NCBI GenBank assembly: GCA_027886175.1 | Contig: JAJNNQ010000031.1 | Coordinates: 3,744,501-3,808,500, forward strand | Direction of reading: 5' to 3' | Source: Phylloscopus collybita | Taxonomy: Eukaryota > Chordata > Aves > Passeriformes > Phylloscopidae | DNA: 64,000 nucleotides | Made by a program: the position numbers and the translations under genes | In this document: piece after piece, positions 42,111 to 54,560 of the stretch | Position numbering within the stretch: the first letter of the stretch is position 1 | Layout: each line of letters opens with the position of its first letter | The notes under the pieces: model-generated | The model's database searches: none | What the model was told of the DNA's origin: nothing | Seen by the model: only the letters and a program-made list of their open reading frames with translations

Positions 42111-43169
42111 CACAGTGAGCCGGCGCTTAAAACTTCGCTGCCTGCCTAACCTGTTGGATCCCAGCGGATTTCCCGACCTGAGGTTTTAGCAGCTGGAAAA
42201 AAACATCCCTCTTGCTCCCGGGGCTGCTTTTGGGAAGGTCTGGCTCTTGTAGCACAGCAAGACGTTGGGAGTGGAGGGCAGGAACAAACCGGGGGAGCAG
42301 ACCCATGCAGATTCTCCTGGAGAAATCTCCGGGGATCTGAGAACTCTCCAAACTTTGCGTGTCTCTTCTCTCGATGCCTTCCCGCCAGTGAGACGGGCAG
42401 GTTCGAGGGCTGGAAACACAATTGTGAATTGAGCACATTTAACAACGGCATCACTGACGTCTGCACACGAAAACGGCTGTTCCTGACATGCTTCCCCTTC
42501 TCTCCCTTTTTCTCCTCTGCCTCCAGCCCAGGCAGAGAGAAGCATAGTTTTCAGCGCGCGCATTACACAACGTTTGTCTTGTTGACTCCTTCCTCTTTAA
42601 CAATTTTTATGGGGGTTGCTCAACACGTCCTAAAATAGGACTGGAGACGATATAATAAAGTGCTGAACCGATGATATACGCGGCAGTTTATGCTGTCAAT
42701 GGCAGATTCAAAAGAAAAGGGATGCAACACGCTCCAAAGAGAAGAAATGCAAGCCCGTGCCCTATAAGCACAGAGTGAGAGGCAGCCAGGGTATTTTTGC
42801 ACGTAAGGCTTTTCCAAAGAGGTTGACGGGGACAGAAGCGAGATTAATTGCACTAAGAGATACTGGACAAATTTCAGAGCCACGAGCGGCTTCGCGCTAT
42901 CATCAGAGGCAAAAGAATAGTTATTTTGTTTGGTTAATAATTAGAGCTGTGCTTTCGATGGGGCTGCTTTAAAGGGGTGAAATGTAGATGGTATCAGACC
43001 AGCAAGTTCGGAAATTAACTTCCTACTCACCAAACATCATGGAATAAGGAAGGCTTAAAAGAAATGCAGATTAATCACCAACTTTTTTTTTTTTTTTTTT
43101 TTTGATCTCTTTTGTCCCTTTACCACTGTCTGAAATAATTTCCACAAATAGGAGACGTTTCACAGTGGG
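42111..43169. other. Intron 2, nothing assigned
   Basis: Mixed unique sequence. A T run lies at 43083-43103. Minus-strand frames at 42.1-42.6 kb lack domains or splice support. Confidence 0.45.
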
Positions 43170-43430
43170 TATGAAGTGCTCAGCTTTCACTCATCAAACT
43201 TTAATCGGAACTGCATTTTAGTTTTTGAATAAAGAACACTTAAAAAATTTAGATGCAAATTATTTTGCATTATTCATGCTCTAAGTGTCCTTGTAGATTT
43301 AAACACTTCTGAGGCCACCTTGATTCAAGTAATTACCTAGGCCCTCACTGCTCCATCATGAATAAGGTATTTTGTACAAGTAAAGTATGCACCCGATGAG
43401 CTTTTAAAGTGGCTTTACACTGAACTTGTG
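43170..43430. promoter_or_regulatory. Candidate enhancer with POU palindrome
   Basis: ATGCAA-ATTATT-TTGCAT at 43253-43270 is a palindromic POU-type site that includes a full ATGCAAAT octamer. The block is unique and AT-rich, with TCAAGTAATTACC near 43325. Confidence 0.45.
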
Positions 43431-44189
43431 TATTGCTTCTCCTGCATGAGTGATTCGAACATGCGTCGCAATCTGTCTCAGGTGGGAAATCCTGGCAGAG
43501 CATCCATGAGTGACGGAAGGAAGCCTACCAGCCTCGGCGCACACCATTTCTTTGTCTCATCTTCGCAGGAGAATCTCAAAGTGATTCTCTCGCTCGAGTC
43601 TTGTGGCTCCTCTGGAAAAGTCTGAGGGAGCAATAGCTGCTAGGAGGGAGAGAAATGACAGTCATTTTTTTTTTTTTTTGGTTAACTCTTCACTCCCCAC
43701 CCCGGCGCCCCCTCCGCCTGCTGCCTGCGCTCAGTCACTTAAGGCATTCGCAGAAGATAATATAAGTCTTTCTACTTTTATGTAGCATTGTACATCTGCC
43801 TCCCCATCTGTCCGCTCAGCCTCCCTCCCCTACCAGCTCTAGGTACCACCTGAGCGGGATTTTTCACACAATAGAGCCAGCCCAGCCCTGAGCAGCCTGG
43901 CTGGGAGTTGCTCCCAACAAAATTGGCTGTGGGAGGGTAGGCTGAACCTACATCTACACATATATTGCCAGGAAAATGAGCTTGCAAGAGTTAAATTTAA
44001 TTGGCTGAATCTCATAGTTGGCGTTTGTTGCAAAGTGCCCATAGTTTTTGGGTGGTTTTTTTTTTTCTTGGTTTTTTTTTTTTTTTTTTTTTCTTTTCCA
44101 GCTACATTGCTTTGAAGAATTATAGGAATTTTATGATGTGCTATTGGAGTTCCACTGGCAGAGATTACAGTAAAGGGGTTAAAGTTGGT
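43431..44189. other. Intron 2, nothing assigned
   Basis: Unique sequence with T runs at 43664-43679 and 44059-44092. No exon or repeat family seen. Confidence 0.45.
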
Positions 44190-44660
44190 TTACGTTAAAA
44201 AAAATTATGCAGAAACCAATAAAAATAAACACACTCCAGTAGACTAAACTTGCTGGGCTTTTAGTTTTAGCTTAACAATAGAAGTTTAGACGACATCCAA
44301 CATTGCAGCTTTTAGAAAATTAGTTGACACTCACAGTTGATCATCTTTACTACACAGCGGTATAATTAATATTTAAACATTCTAATAATGCAGCTTGCTT
44401 TGCATGCACTTTTCAGCCCCACCACAATATATTTTATCAGGAATACTGCTAGCTTTTTCTTAGGTAATGTCATTTTAAGAAGTTATATTGAAAATAGGTT
44501 ATTGGCTTCTTGCTCAGTGCAAAAGAAATATCAATAGGCCAATAGGCAGGTTTCATATGTCAGTTTGTGATTAAAGTGTGTCTTTATTGAAGATAGTAGA
44601 AAATATATAAGGGGCTACTTCATTGCCATCATCATAAAATAAATATACCCAGAGACTATT
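44190..44660. promoter_or_regulatory. Candidate conserved block with nested stems
   Basis: Unique AT-rich sequence. At 44500-44544 TATTGGC pairs with GCCAATA and encloses TTCTTGC paired with GCAAAAGAA (one bulge). TATTGG/CCAATA are also CCAAT-type sites. Confidence 0.4.
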
Positions 44661-47029
44661 GGTTTAGTTGGAGTTGGTCATCCTTCTTCATGCTTTCTGT
44701 AATAAGAGGAAATTTTTAATATCTCGATACAGAGCAAAATGAGGCAGTGCCCCACAGATCTGTGAAATACTGCACCTCTGACACCCACTCACAGCCAGAA
44801 AGCCTTTAATAAAGAAGTCAGGCGAGTGAAAAAAAAAAAACAAAAACAACCTGGGAGTTTTCACTTAAGTGTTGTCAGGGTTAAGGCTTCTGTCTGCCTG
44901 GCAGTTGAGTAAAATGGTGAGAAATGGTCAAAATGAGAAAGGACTGCGCTGGTTTATTTACTTAGGAGAGCTCTTTCCTCTGCAGGCGAGGTGGGGAGGA
45001 AAAGTTGTTTCAGGTGCTTTGCTCATCAGCTTAATCTGCCTGATTAGTGCAAGGTGCCCTTTATTCCTCAAGTTATAACTTCTCTGAACTGCTCTGGACT
45101 CTTCCAGAGCTTTCTCCTGGAGTATTTCACACCCATGGGTGCTGTTGATGCCAGCCAGAAAGGTTGGAGCTGCCTGGCTATTATTAACCACTGTAGATGA
45201 GTGGGCACCACTGGCAAAAGCCATTCCCATGGCTCCTTTGGGCTGACCCAAGGAAAAAAAAAACAAACAACAAAACCACATAGGCAGGTCAAACATACAT
45301 TCTGCTGCTGTGCCATGCAAGGAGGATCTCCTGAATTTCCCAGCTGGAGAAAGCATCCTGCAAAATGAGCTCCTGGTATAGCTCCTGGCCTTGCAGGTAT
45401 TTAGTGGGATGCTCGAAGAGGTGTTTTTTGTTCAAAAGGGATGGGGTTTGTTAGGCAGGCCTGGGTTGCAAAGGTGCCTGAAGCTCAGCTGAGAACCCAG
45501 CCCTGGATTTTGTCACGTTTCATTGCAAGTTTGAAAGCAGGCCTATTTCTATTAATACTGTTAATAAGAGACACATGTTTTGTCAAGCAAAACCACCCTT
45601 TCATTAAAACGGAGCATAATTTCATGCCTTTTTTTTTTTTTTTCTTTTTTTACATTCATGCAAAAATAGCCATTTCCCCAACATGTCCCAAAAAGCCAAG
45701 TTGGAGAGCGTGTGTGCAAAATTTTACCAAGCCACAAATATTCCCAGGCCAGATACCACTGAACTCAAAACTCTCAGCGCCTCACCGCTTTAAGCCAGTC
45801 CTAGGGCCTGAGCCTAATTGCCTGGGAGGGAAGAGGGAGTTTTTAATTTACTTAAAAAGTAGCAGGAACGGGCTTTAAATACTTTGTGTGTGCAGTGACC
45901 GTACGACTGACGCCATGAGATCCATAGCATGTGTGAAAATGGATTGCATATTGCTGAGAGCTTTCCCTGGGCTCTGCCATGGATCGCCCGCTGTCACGTG
46001 TGCCCGTGAAGAATCTGGGGATAGGGTTTGGCTGGGAGGTGTCTCTGGGTGTAAAACAAAGTCGCCTTGTCTTGGAAAAGGGCGCGTGGGAGCCGCGGTG
46101 CCGCGTGCGCTCCGTCCGTAGGGCAGGGGTGGAAGTGGGAGTTTTAAGGAAACAGATAAACAGCGCACAGAAAGTGCTCAAAAACAGGGCCACGACTTCC
46201 AGCCTGGCCACGCCGTGACCAGAGTCCCCACGGGTGGGAACTGCCCTGACTCGTACTTGTCAAGTGAAAGCAGAGCTGTGAGATGCTGCGATAGAGACTT
46301 CTGGGGTTGAGCTGGGAGCAAACCGCCTCCCCGTGGGGTGGCTTGCTCCTCCTTTATCAGGTTTTGCTCAGGAAGGGAGTTACACACACCTTGGCTGCAA
46401 ATAACTAGAAGAGCGTGATCTATTTTAAACCTGCTGCTGAGGTGGTAAAGAAGAGATAAGTCGAAACCTAACTGCTATCTCGCTTGTGTGTGTGACAGAT
46501 ATGGCCAGAAATGGATAAAATTAAAAGCATTTTTCATATGCTAATAGCAACCTGGATGAGGGGAAAACACAGAGAAGGGAGCAGAAAAGTCAAGGGGTTT
46601 CTATCCCAAGTATATTTCTCCCATTACCTAAATTATAGGACTCCTTTCCCCAAACTGATATACATATTTTTGCTGTGTCTAAAAGCAAATTCTATAGTAG
46701 AGTTTGATTTCAGCATCAACCTTATGGCAGCCATGTGGGAGTGAGATTATGGGACATGTGGAACAAAAGTCTTCCAGCCAGAGGAGGCCTTCTGAGCATA
46801 ATGATTCTTATTTAAATCAGTCTATGTTTTATTACTCAGCTGGGGAGGGGGGGAAGGAAACCAAGGAAAAGAATATTTCTTTAAAACCACCGTCACCTGA
46901 ATTGCAGATGAAGAGAAATTAAGTAGTTTTCAGCCTGCAGAATGGACAAACATTTTCATATCATAATAATAATTTCAAGCAATCCTCAATTTTATTCTTT
47001 TGGGGTGTTTTTTGAATTTTACATTTAAA
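44661..47029. other. Intron 2, mixed unique sequence
   Basis: Contains a 20-base hairpin GCTCTGGA-CTCT-TCCAGAGC at 45091-45110 and a T run near 45629-45650. 46490-46560 has conserved-looking AT-rich words. No exon recognised. Confidence 0.45.
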
Positions 47030-47240
47030 CTTGTTTTTCCTGTTGGCGTGCCTGCCGATTCATTTGTAAATGTGCTTTAAATTCCTTTGTATATTACAAT
47101 GAATGCCACCTCTTTAAACGCTCTTAGTAATTTAGCGAACTTCTTTGCCAGTGGGTGAAAGTACAGTATTGTACATGCATAAGAAAAGGTACATTCATTA
47201 TGCTTCACGTATGAAAAGGTATATTAGGAACGGTTTTGCT
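47030..47240. promoter_or_regulatory. Candidate conserved block
   Basis: Unique AT-rich sequence with GTACA-GTAT-TGTAC (about 47161-47175) and two direct copies of GAAAAGGTA(C/T)ATT about 30 bases apart. Confidence 0.35.
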
Positions 47241-49724
47241 TAAAGTGGAGGGGTGAATGGAGGAGCCCCTGATCCATCATTGGGCTTTTGCATGTGTGAG
47301 AATGTGTCTCTGTGAGCCCCGACGTCCCGAAACGCTGGGTTGGGAACCTACCGGCAAATGTGTGCCTGTGAAACCTGAGAAGATTTATAACAAGTAGGTA
47401 ATCGGTTCAGGCCCATGCCAGGGGAGCTCGAGCGAAAAGCTCACGCTGGGGCTGATCTGGAGTTCTAGGGAGAGGGACAGAAAACCTGAGGGTCTGGTTT
47501 CTCCCATCTCCCTCCATGGCTGTCAGGAGGCTCCAGGCTGTGCCGTGGGAAAAGGGTGGTGCCAGGCAGAGGCTTGGGATGCTCCTGTGATTTTAAACGT
47601 GTCTTGGTGTCGGGGCTGATGCCCGGAGCTCGCCGCGCAACCCATTTGTGGTGTGCCATAGGTGGAGGGACAGAAGTGAGGTGGCCCTGGGAGCCTGGTC
47701 TTGCACTGCTTCCCACCTCCTTCCCACAGCTCCTGGCTCTCTCCATGTGAAGGGGAAGGTTTAGTTAATGGCATTTTCCTCAGTGTGAGAAATGCATCCT
47801 GTGCTGTGATGAAAGGCAAAGGGTGGATATGGCCAGGCAGGGACAGCATCACTGAGGAGTGCACGGCCACTCTGGGACAAATCCTGCTAGTTGCCTCCTC
47901 CTTTTTCTTGAGAGCCCTCACTTCAGTAAGGTGAGTGGGGTTCAGGCCCTTGGTTCAGCATTTCTGTGAAGAACAACCACAGCCTTGCGAGAGGCTTGGT
48001 CAGTTTATGGCCAATAAACATAAAAGCTGAGAGGGTTTCAATGAAACATTATTCTCCAAACCAGAGGTCATTCATTTTGCACTTACTCCTTTATGTGGTT
48101 TCTGAAAGTTTAATTTTAAGGAGAGGATGTGGGTACGCTCTGTTTGTTTTCTTTCTCTTTCCTTCTTTTTTCTTTCTTTCTGAGCTCCTTACTTCGAATT
48201 AATTTCAGGGAAAACGCGTGTGAGTGCTTTCCAGTGGCATGCCAGCTGTCATTTTTCGATCAGGGTGGGGGGGGGGGAACCCAGAGTTTATTTACAAGAT
48301 GCAGTTTTAAGCTTGATTCATTGTAATAAGTGTCACTGTAAGGCAGGCGAGGCAGAGTTAGCTTTCATTAACATTCTTCAATTCTGGAGCCCATCAGGAG
48401 GTAGATAAGGTACCACCGGGTCCATCCACCTCCCGGACCACAGGAGGACAATGCCAGGAATGTTTGCAATGTGTTTCTATTTTTGTCACACCTATGTGTG
48501 GCCATCCATCTGGTCTTAATCAATCAGTCTCATCCCGGAGCTTTGCTGTTCTCCCAGCTGAAATAATACACTTCTTCAGCAAGAGCTGTGCCTCAAGGAG
48601 GGTCACTACTCACCATTCCCCAGACAAGGCATATTAACAAGGCTTACATATTTGTAAACATAGGTAAACCCAGGAGGGGTGGTTGGGAAGGAACATTTTG
48701 AAATATGAATATTTTATGAATAAACCACTGTGTTGTTTACTTAGCGATATTACACAGGAAAACTTGATGAAGTACTAGAGGTAAATTTGTTTTAGCAAAA
48801 AAAAAAAAAAAGGCAAAACAAAAAACAACCTCAACCCCTCAGAAGCACTGAGACAAAGATAAATGATGAAAGAGAGAATGATCCACCATCCTGTTCAAGC
48901 AGAGGTAGCATATATAAAGTATGTTTTTGAAAGAGCAGAGAAGTGGGTGGTGAACACTGTAAAGTGTGCCATTTATTTATTTAGATTGCACATCAGGAGA
49001 TAAAACAAATGAAAACTCTAACTTGTTAATAATTTACATTTAAGTGGAAAATTCTTACATGCTGTTAAGATACCTCCAAGATCTGACACTGCAAACGCAA
49101 ATAATTTACATTCTTTGTGTGCACACAACTTCGCTCGTCTGGAAGAAGAAAAAAAAAAAATTCAAATATGTGTTCAGGGGGCGATGAAAACCAGGAGACA
49201 TTATAATTATGTTTATTAATTTCGGATGCCTCTTTTGAAGCATTCATGGAGCTGACCTTCCCCATTCATCAGGTGTTCCTGGCTGAGAATCTGCTGGGCC
49301 ATACCTCCCAACCTAGGAGGTAGGAGATGCAAAGAGGGGGGATTTCTTTTCAATAAGCAGCACTATTACTTCTCCCCCGAACAGCTTATGCAAAAAGTTT
49401 TGTGGGGGAGAAAAAAAAAAGCCCCAGAAAAAAAAAAAAAAAGAGGAGTGTGCATAACAATAACTACCTCTGTCCCTTCTGTTTTTGTTCTTTTCATGTC
49501 AGGGAACTTTTTAGCCGTGCTGCCCGGGTAACTGCTCTGGAAGGTTGGAATATCTCTTGTTGAAGGAGGTTTGTGATTGAGGGCCCTCTGACACAACCTT
49601 TTGTTGCTCTGAGGTGTTTGATCCTCTTTCCCTTTCTTCTAAAACCAATCCCATCCCTTTAAAAAATGGATAACCAGCACTTCTTTTACTTATTGTCAGC
49701 TTTTGGAAAGTTACTGTGGGGGGT
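47241..49724. other. Intron 2, nothing assigned
   Basis: GC-balanced to AT-rich unique sequence with a G run (about 48265-48279) and A runs near 48797-48812, 49148-49160 and 49427-49442. No exon recognised. Confidence 0.45.
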
Positions 49725-50060
49725 TGTAGAAGTTTAACTAGTTAACCCCTTGCATCCTGATAGCGGGGCGCTATTAGTCCTCCTCTCTCGCCCCTTCCCG
49801 GGTGGGGAATATTTCCATAGCTGTGTCAGGTATGCAAATCCTCTTTATAGGGAGCCATGTGACGGGTTGGCTTGCGGACAGTTTGCTCGCTGATCTTTCT
49901 TTCCCCTGGAGCTTGCTAAGGAAAACCAGATCCAGCCAGGAGCTCTGAGCATGAGCAGGGGCTGAGCACTCGGTCCCCAAATCAGGACGGTCGCCTCTCA
50001 ATCGCGCTGAAATTTCAAAATGAGTCAGAATTTGTAGCTGCTGATTTTCTTCTCTTTCCT
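49725..50060. promoter_or_regulatory. Candidate intronic enhancer or promoter
   Basis: Three symmetric or known sites lie close together: TTAACTAGTTAA (49734-49745), ATAGCG-GGG-CGCTAT (49760-49774) and ATGCAAAT near 49832, followed by TGAGTCA (AP-1) at 50021-50027. CTTTATAGG near 49843 could act as a weak TATA-like element. Confidence 0.4.
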
Positions 50061-50439
50061 TGAACTGAAACTTGTGAGAGTCACCACAGGCGTAGGCTGA
50101 TCTGATACACTTTTTTTTTTTTTTTTCCCCCTCTCTCTCTCTTTGAGAGCAGCTCTGAATAACAAGAATTCACAGAGAGTCGCTCTTCAAAAGTGTGTGG
50201 CCAAATCTGAAAGTAACAAAGGAAGAACACCTTAAAATGAGATGTGTAATAAGGACGCTTGCTCAGAGCCTTGAGATTAAAAATGAGACTGTTTTTGGTT
50301 TGTTTTTTTTCAAAGGGAAGGGACACAACCCAAGCTATAGGAAAGAAAAGCAGCTTAAATGGATTATTTAACAAAAAGCAACTTCTAGCTCCTAGATAGT
50401 GACCTACATTCTGCACACAATGATGATGTTTTACGGTGG
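50061..50439. other. Intron 2, nothing assigned
   Basis: T run at 50111-50126 with following CT sequence; otherwise unique with no recognised feature. Confidence 0.4.
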
Positions 50440-50840
50440 TGATAGGGTTAATAACCTAACATCATTCATATAGTGTTTTTTGAAAATTGAATTTTACTGC
50501 TACAAAGTAAATGTAACAGCCCTCTGGAGACAATATTACAGGCACTTTATTGTTTGCTAAGCTGATGTCATCTTTCTACGGACTGACTTTAAAACAAAGG
50601 CAGAACATTTATTACAAATATCACTGTGTGAAAGGAAATCTACTGAAATATTGTTTAGAAGGTGGACTGATAAAAATGTATTAATACTTGGCTTTGATTA
50701 TCTGCAAAGTTATGCCTGTGGAATGCTTTCTCGCGTGATCTCTGCTCATAAGAAATGTTCATCTTGGGTATTGCACCTACTTTTATTTAATGTTATCCAT
50801 CTCTGAGCATGTGTTACTTTTAAAATGTGTTTTATAATAT
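50440..50840. promoter_or_regulatory. Candidate conserved enhancer block
   Basis: Unique AT-rich sequence with SOX-like ATTGTT/ACAATATT words (50525-50555), TTTGATTATC and no simple repeats. Confidence 0.4.
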
Positions 50841-52639
50841 ACTCTACAGCTCATTTATAACTCTTCGCAGTTTCTTTGTAAGAATGTAAATGAGGTTTTG
50901 ATCAAAACCTAAAATATTTCCCTTCAAAGCATTTTCATGTAAACAGGGCCATGCCCTCCTTGCTGAAATCACTGCGATTCTCACGTGAATGAAACCAACA
51001 AGACTTGGCCCTGTCTTATGGTCATGCTTTGGCTCTGATCTGCCTTCTGCTGTGACCTCTCCCAATGTCTGCAGTCTCTGCAGGCTATGGGCCCATTAAA
51101 ATCACTGCTTTCCAACCTGGAATGCCAATCAGGTGCCTACAGCACCATCTCCCAGCATGGCAAATACGCTGGAGACTGAAGATTCAGTGCCTACAAGTGA
51201 AGTTATGCTCTTTGGAGAAGCACACCATATGTTTTTATACACAGTATTAACGAAATGACCAGGTCTGAAAATTTTAACCTGGTTGTAGATGACCTTGAGC
51301 TTTGAGTTTTATTGTTCCCGTGCAGCTTCTCTAAGTAGGTTTCAAGTGAACAAAATGCATTTGTCCCTTTTGAGAAGAGCAAACGATTCATTTGCAAATA
51401 ATTTAATATCCATTAAAGTTTAAATTTCCTTTGTTTACTCACTTGCAGAGTGAATCAATGACCATTGCAAAATAATAAGTACAGTGAGGGAAAATACATT
51501 TTCCTCTATCACAGTACCACTGTTGTGGCTTTTGCAGGTGAAGCATAAAAAAGATGTGAACAGCTTTATGAGGACGGGTGTCTAAGCAACTGATTAGCTC
51601 ATCTCTGTTGAAGGAAGACTTCAAGAGAAGTGTAGGAAAGAGGGACAAATTTAGAAAGTGAGTAGTGGAGTTAGCAGTAAAACTAGTAACTTAGTAGGAG
51701 TCTGTGATATTAGTATCACTTCTGCAGTCTGTGAACGTGTAATGCCCTTTGCAAAGGTGGACATCTACCTACGCTCCCCAGCAGGAATTTATATTCATAA
51801 CCCCCTTGTTATATATTTAATGCTGACAGGTTGTGGCAGCTTCTATCAGTGGGATTAAAACTGGCAATCAGATGATAACAGTTTACTTTTAATATCCTCA
51901 GAGCAAAGTTTTCAGATTGCCAACAATTATCAAAGGGTGTCTTGCCTGGTTCATTAATGCTAATATTCTTAGATGTTTGAATGTGATTTTGCATGTCAAG
52001 CCAATCTCCCTGGCATACCTCTGGACATCCTTTGACTGGGGCTGTGTGGCATTTTTTGTTTGATCTTTGGGGTTGCTCAGATAAATTTAATCCTGACATA
52101 AGCAATACTCATTCTGACATCAGTAGGATCTGCTCATAGGTAGAGCAGGGACAGCAGGCTCTGTCAGAATGTTGGAAAGAAGTTCTACTATTTAAAAATA
52201 TAATTAAGAGCAGACTATTAACCTTTGGCTTAACCCAGAAGCGGAGGTTTGTCTTAACATGACTGAATACAAATGTCCTTGAGTTTCTATGTAAAATACC
52301 TTCAGAGGCTTTATTCAGAAACACTGGGTGGGTCTGACCCAGGTTCTGCAGAAGTCACCTCAAAGGTTAACTGTCCCAAGGTACCTCTTCAGCCAAGATG
52401 TGAGCCCAGGCTTGAGCTGAGCCTAAAGCTCTGAGGCCGTAGAAGAGGAGAAAGGTCTCTGTGTGGAGGCTGAGACCACAGCTTTATCCAACAGTTTCCA
52501 TTTCTGTAAGAGTGAGAGGGAAGGGATGGAGGGCTCCTGGCTCGTATCATTCGGTGCTTCCCGATGAAAATCAGTTGACTTGTGGCTGTTGATCCCAGCT
52601 CTGGCTTTGACTCATACTGGCCACTATTCCCAAGGTCTA
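50841..52639. other. Intron 2, nothing assigned
   Basis: Unique, moderately AT-rich sequence. Parts of 50930-51140 have the look of very old repeat relics, but I cannot name them. No exon recognised. Confidence 0.4.
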
Positions 52640-53420
52640 CAAGAGAGCTATATATAACTACAATGTATAATGGTTGCTGTTAAATGCCTCAGCTTTGCAA
52701 ATAGATGCACCAGACATCTCCTTTCTGTCTCATGTACTACAATTGTTCCAATTGTTTGAAGTCGAGTGCTTGACGCCGCTGAGAAAGAAGCCTCTGTAAT
52801 GTCTCCCACAGTAGATAAGGCCAGTTGTAATGAAAATAAAGGTGATTCTTTATTGAACCCTGGACACAGACGGGACTCTGTAGTTCTCTGGCTGCCTGAC
52901 TGGAATAGTGCAGTCCTAATGCCACTGTGGAGGGCTCTGAGCACTGACCTGGAGCTTGTAGTCTTGAAAAAAGAGCCCCCAAACACAGAGCAAATGCATG
53001 CAGAAAGGGAAAATAAGTACTTTCTTGCAGGGAAAATGTTGAAACAGCACACCAGGTTATACAATCAGCATTCCTTCATTATTTTAGTAGTACTCTAGAA
53101 TTCAGAAAGGGTTTGGCCTTAAAAAAACCCATCCCAGCAGCAACAATGGCTATAATCACACATTTGAATGTAAGAATTAGTTTTCTGCAGCGCGCTAGAA
53201 AAAAAGACCCCAAAATCTTGAGAACACTTTCAAAATAACCAGAGAAAAATAAACCATTCCTTATGTCAGTCTTGTTAGAGAGGGATTAAGAAACTGGCAA
53301 TTATTTTGGCGACCTTAATTGTTGCTCTGCAGGAAAATATGTAATTAGAGCACGTTCGCAGGCCTGCACACCTGCAGCACATCCTACAGTATAATGTCAG
53401 CTTTCAGTGCTTGCTGGTGC
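52640..53420. promoter_or_regulatory. Candidate enhancer with SOX-like palindrome
   Basis: ACAATTG-TTC-CAATTGT at 52739-52755 is a 17-bp palindrome resembling paired SOX sites. At about 53368 CACACCTGCAGC contains CACCTG, the motif that ZEB2 itself binds. Blocks 52640-52860 and 53270-53420 look most conserved. Confidence 0.4.
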
Positions 53421-54039
53421 CAGGTTCTATCACAACCAGGCACAGTGATGCTCTGAGAACATTTCGGACTCGTGTAATGTAGCTTCTGTGTATGAAAGAA
53501 GCAGGCATTTACACTGCCATACAATGGAGTGCATTACTGCAACACTGGTTTCATTCTTTCCCGACGCCTACCTTCAGCACTGCTCTGGTTTACTCAGTTT
53601 GAGGTTTTATTGTTACGGTATAATAGTCCTGTACATTTCTGAAATTCCCTTATTATTCAGCTTATTAATACAGTACTGGCTTGATTATCAGGCTGCAGTT
53701 GTGAAGGGGAAGATTCAGCATGCTAGCAAAGTCAGAAGCTGGGTAAATTCCTGGGATAATGAGAACAATTGTTTGACGTGTTTGAGCCCGGCTCTGTGTG
53801 TGCACACAGCCGCCAATGCCAACGTACATGTGTGCGTGCATGGGGTGCCCCTGCCTAAAAACAGAGTGAGAAACGCTGGAAGTCAGCTTTAATTTCTTGA
53901 CAGAATGTGGTGGGGGGGGGTAAATAATCCCTCCTTGCTCTGCTCCTCGCCTTTGCCTCTTCCCCGCGTTGCTCCTCTGGAAAACTGGAAAGCGAGTTAA
54001 AATAAAGGCGCAGTGGAGGGAATAGCTGTCTTCCAGCTA
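53421..54039. other. Intron 2, nothing assigned
   Basis: Unique sequence; a + strand open frame at 53.5-53.9 kb has no domain or splice support. G run near 53911. Confidence 0.4.
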
Positions 54040-54560
54040 AATTCAGTAATCTGGCACGCTGATAGTTAACAGACTTCTCCCCCTAAGGGAGATACACTGT
54101 ATTTTGCTATCTGACATGTTGTCATATATAAAGAAATCAATTGGTAATTAAATGATGCACCTTGTGAAGATGACAAAAGGCATTTGGTTGCGAAAAGAGA
54201 ACTGGGTTGTGAGGGGTTTGTAATGAAGGCCTAATGACTATTCATAAGAGATTTTCAGTCCGTTGATCCACTTGACTGGAAAGTTCTGCCCTGGAGAGTT
54301 AGTGCTGTCAGATTCTCTCACCTCAGAAAGCCGCCGCGATCGACGGTGTGGAGTATGAGCGAGAAATTATCTAGTTGTTGCTTCAGGCCTGTCTTAGGTC
54401 ACATGCAGAAGGCACACATCTGGCTTCCTGTAGGTGCAACCTCGGGACATAAACTTTGACTAATTTTTAAACTATAAATATGTAAGGCTGACACTGAATA
54501 AGTTACCTTTTATTCATGTTTTCATAAATTTTCTAGTGCGTTAAAGGCTTTAGTGGAGCT
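54040..54560. promoter_or_regulatory. Candidate conserved enhancer block
   Basis: Unique sequence with GAAATCAATTGGTAATTAAATG, a CpG-bearing GCCGCCGCGATCGACGG near 54331, and GACTAATTTTTAAACTATAAAT. The isolated CpGs inside AT-rich unique DNA suggest constraint. Confidence 0.4.

Noticed and set aside
50930..51140. Possible old amniote repeat relic
   Set aside because: Only vague likeness to palindromic amniote repeats; no consistent arms found.
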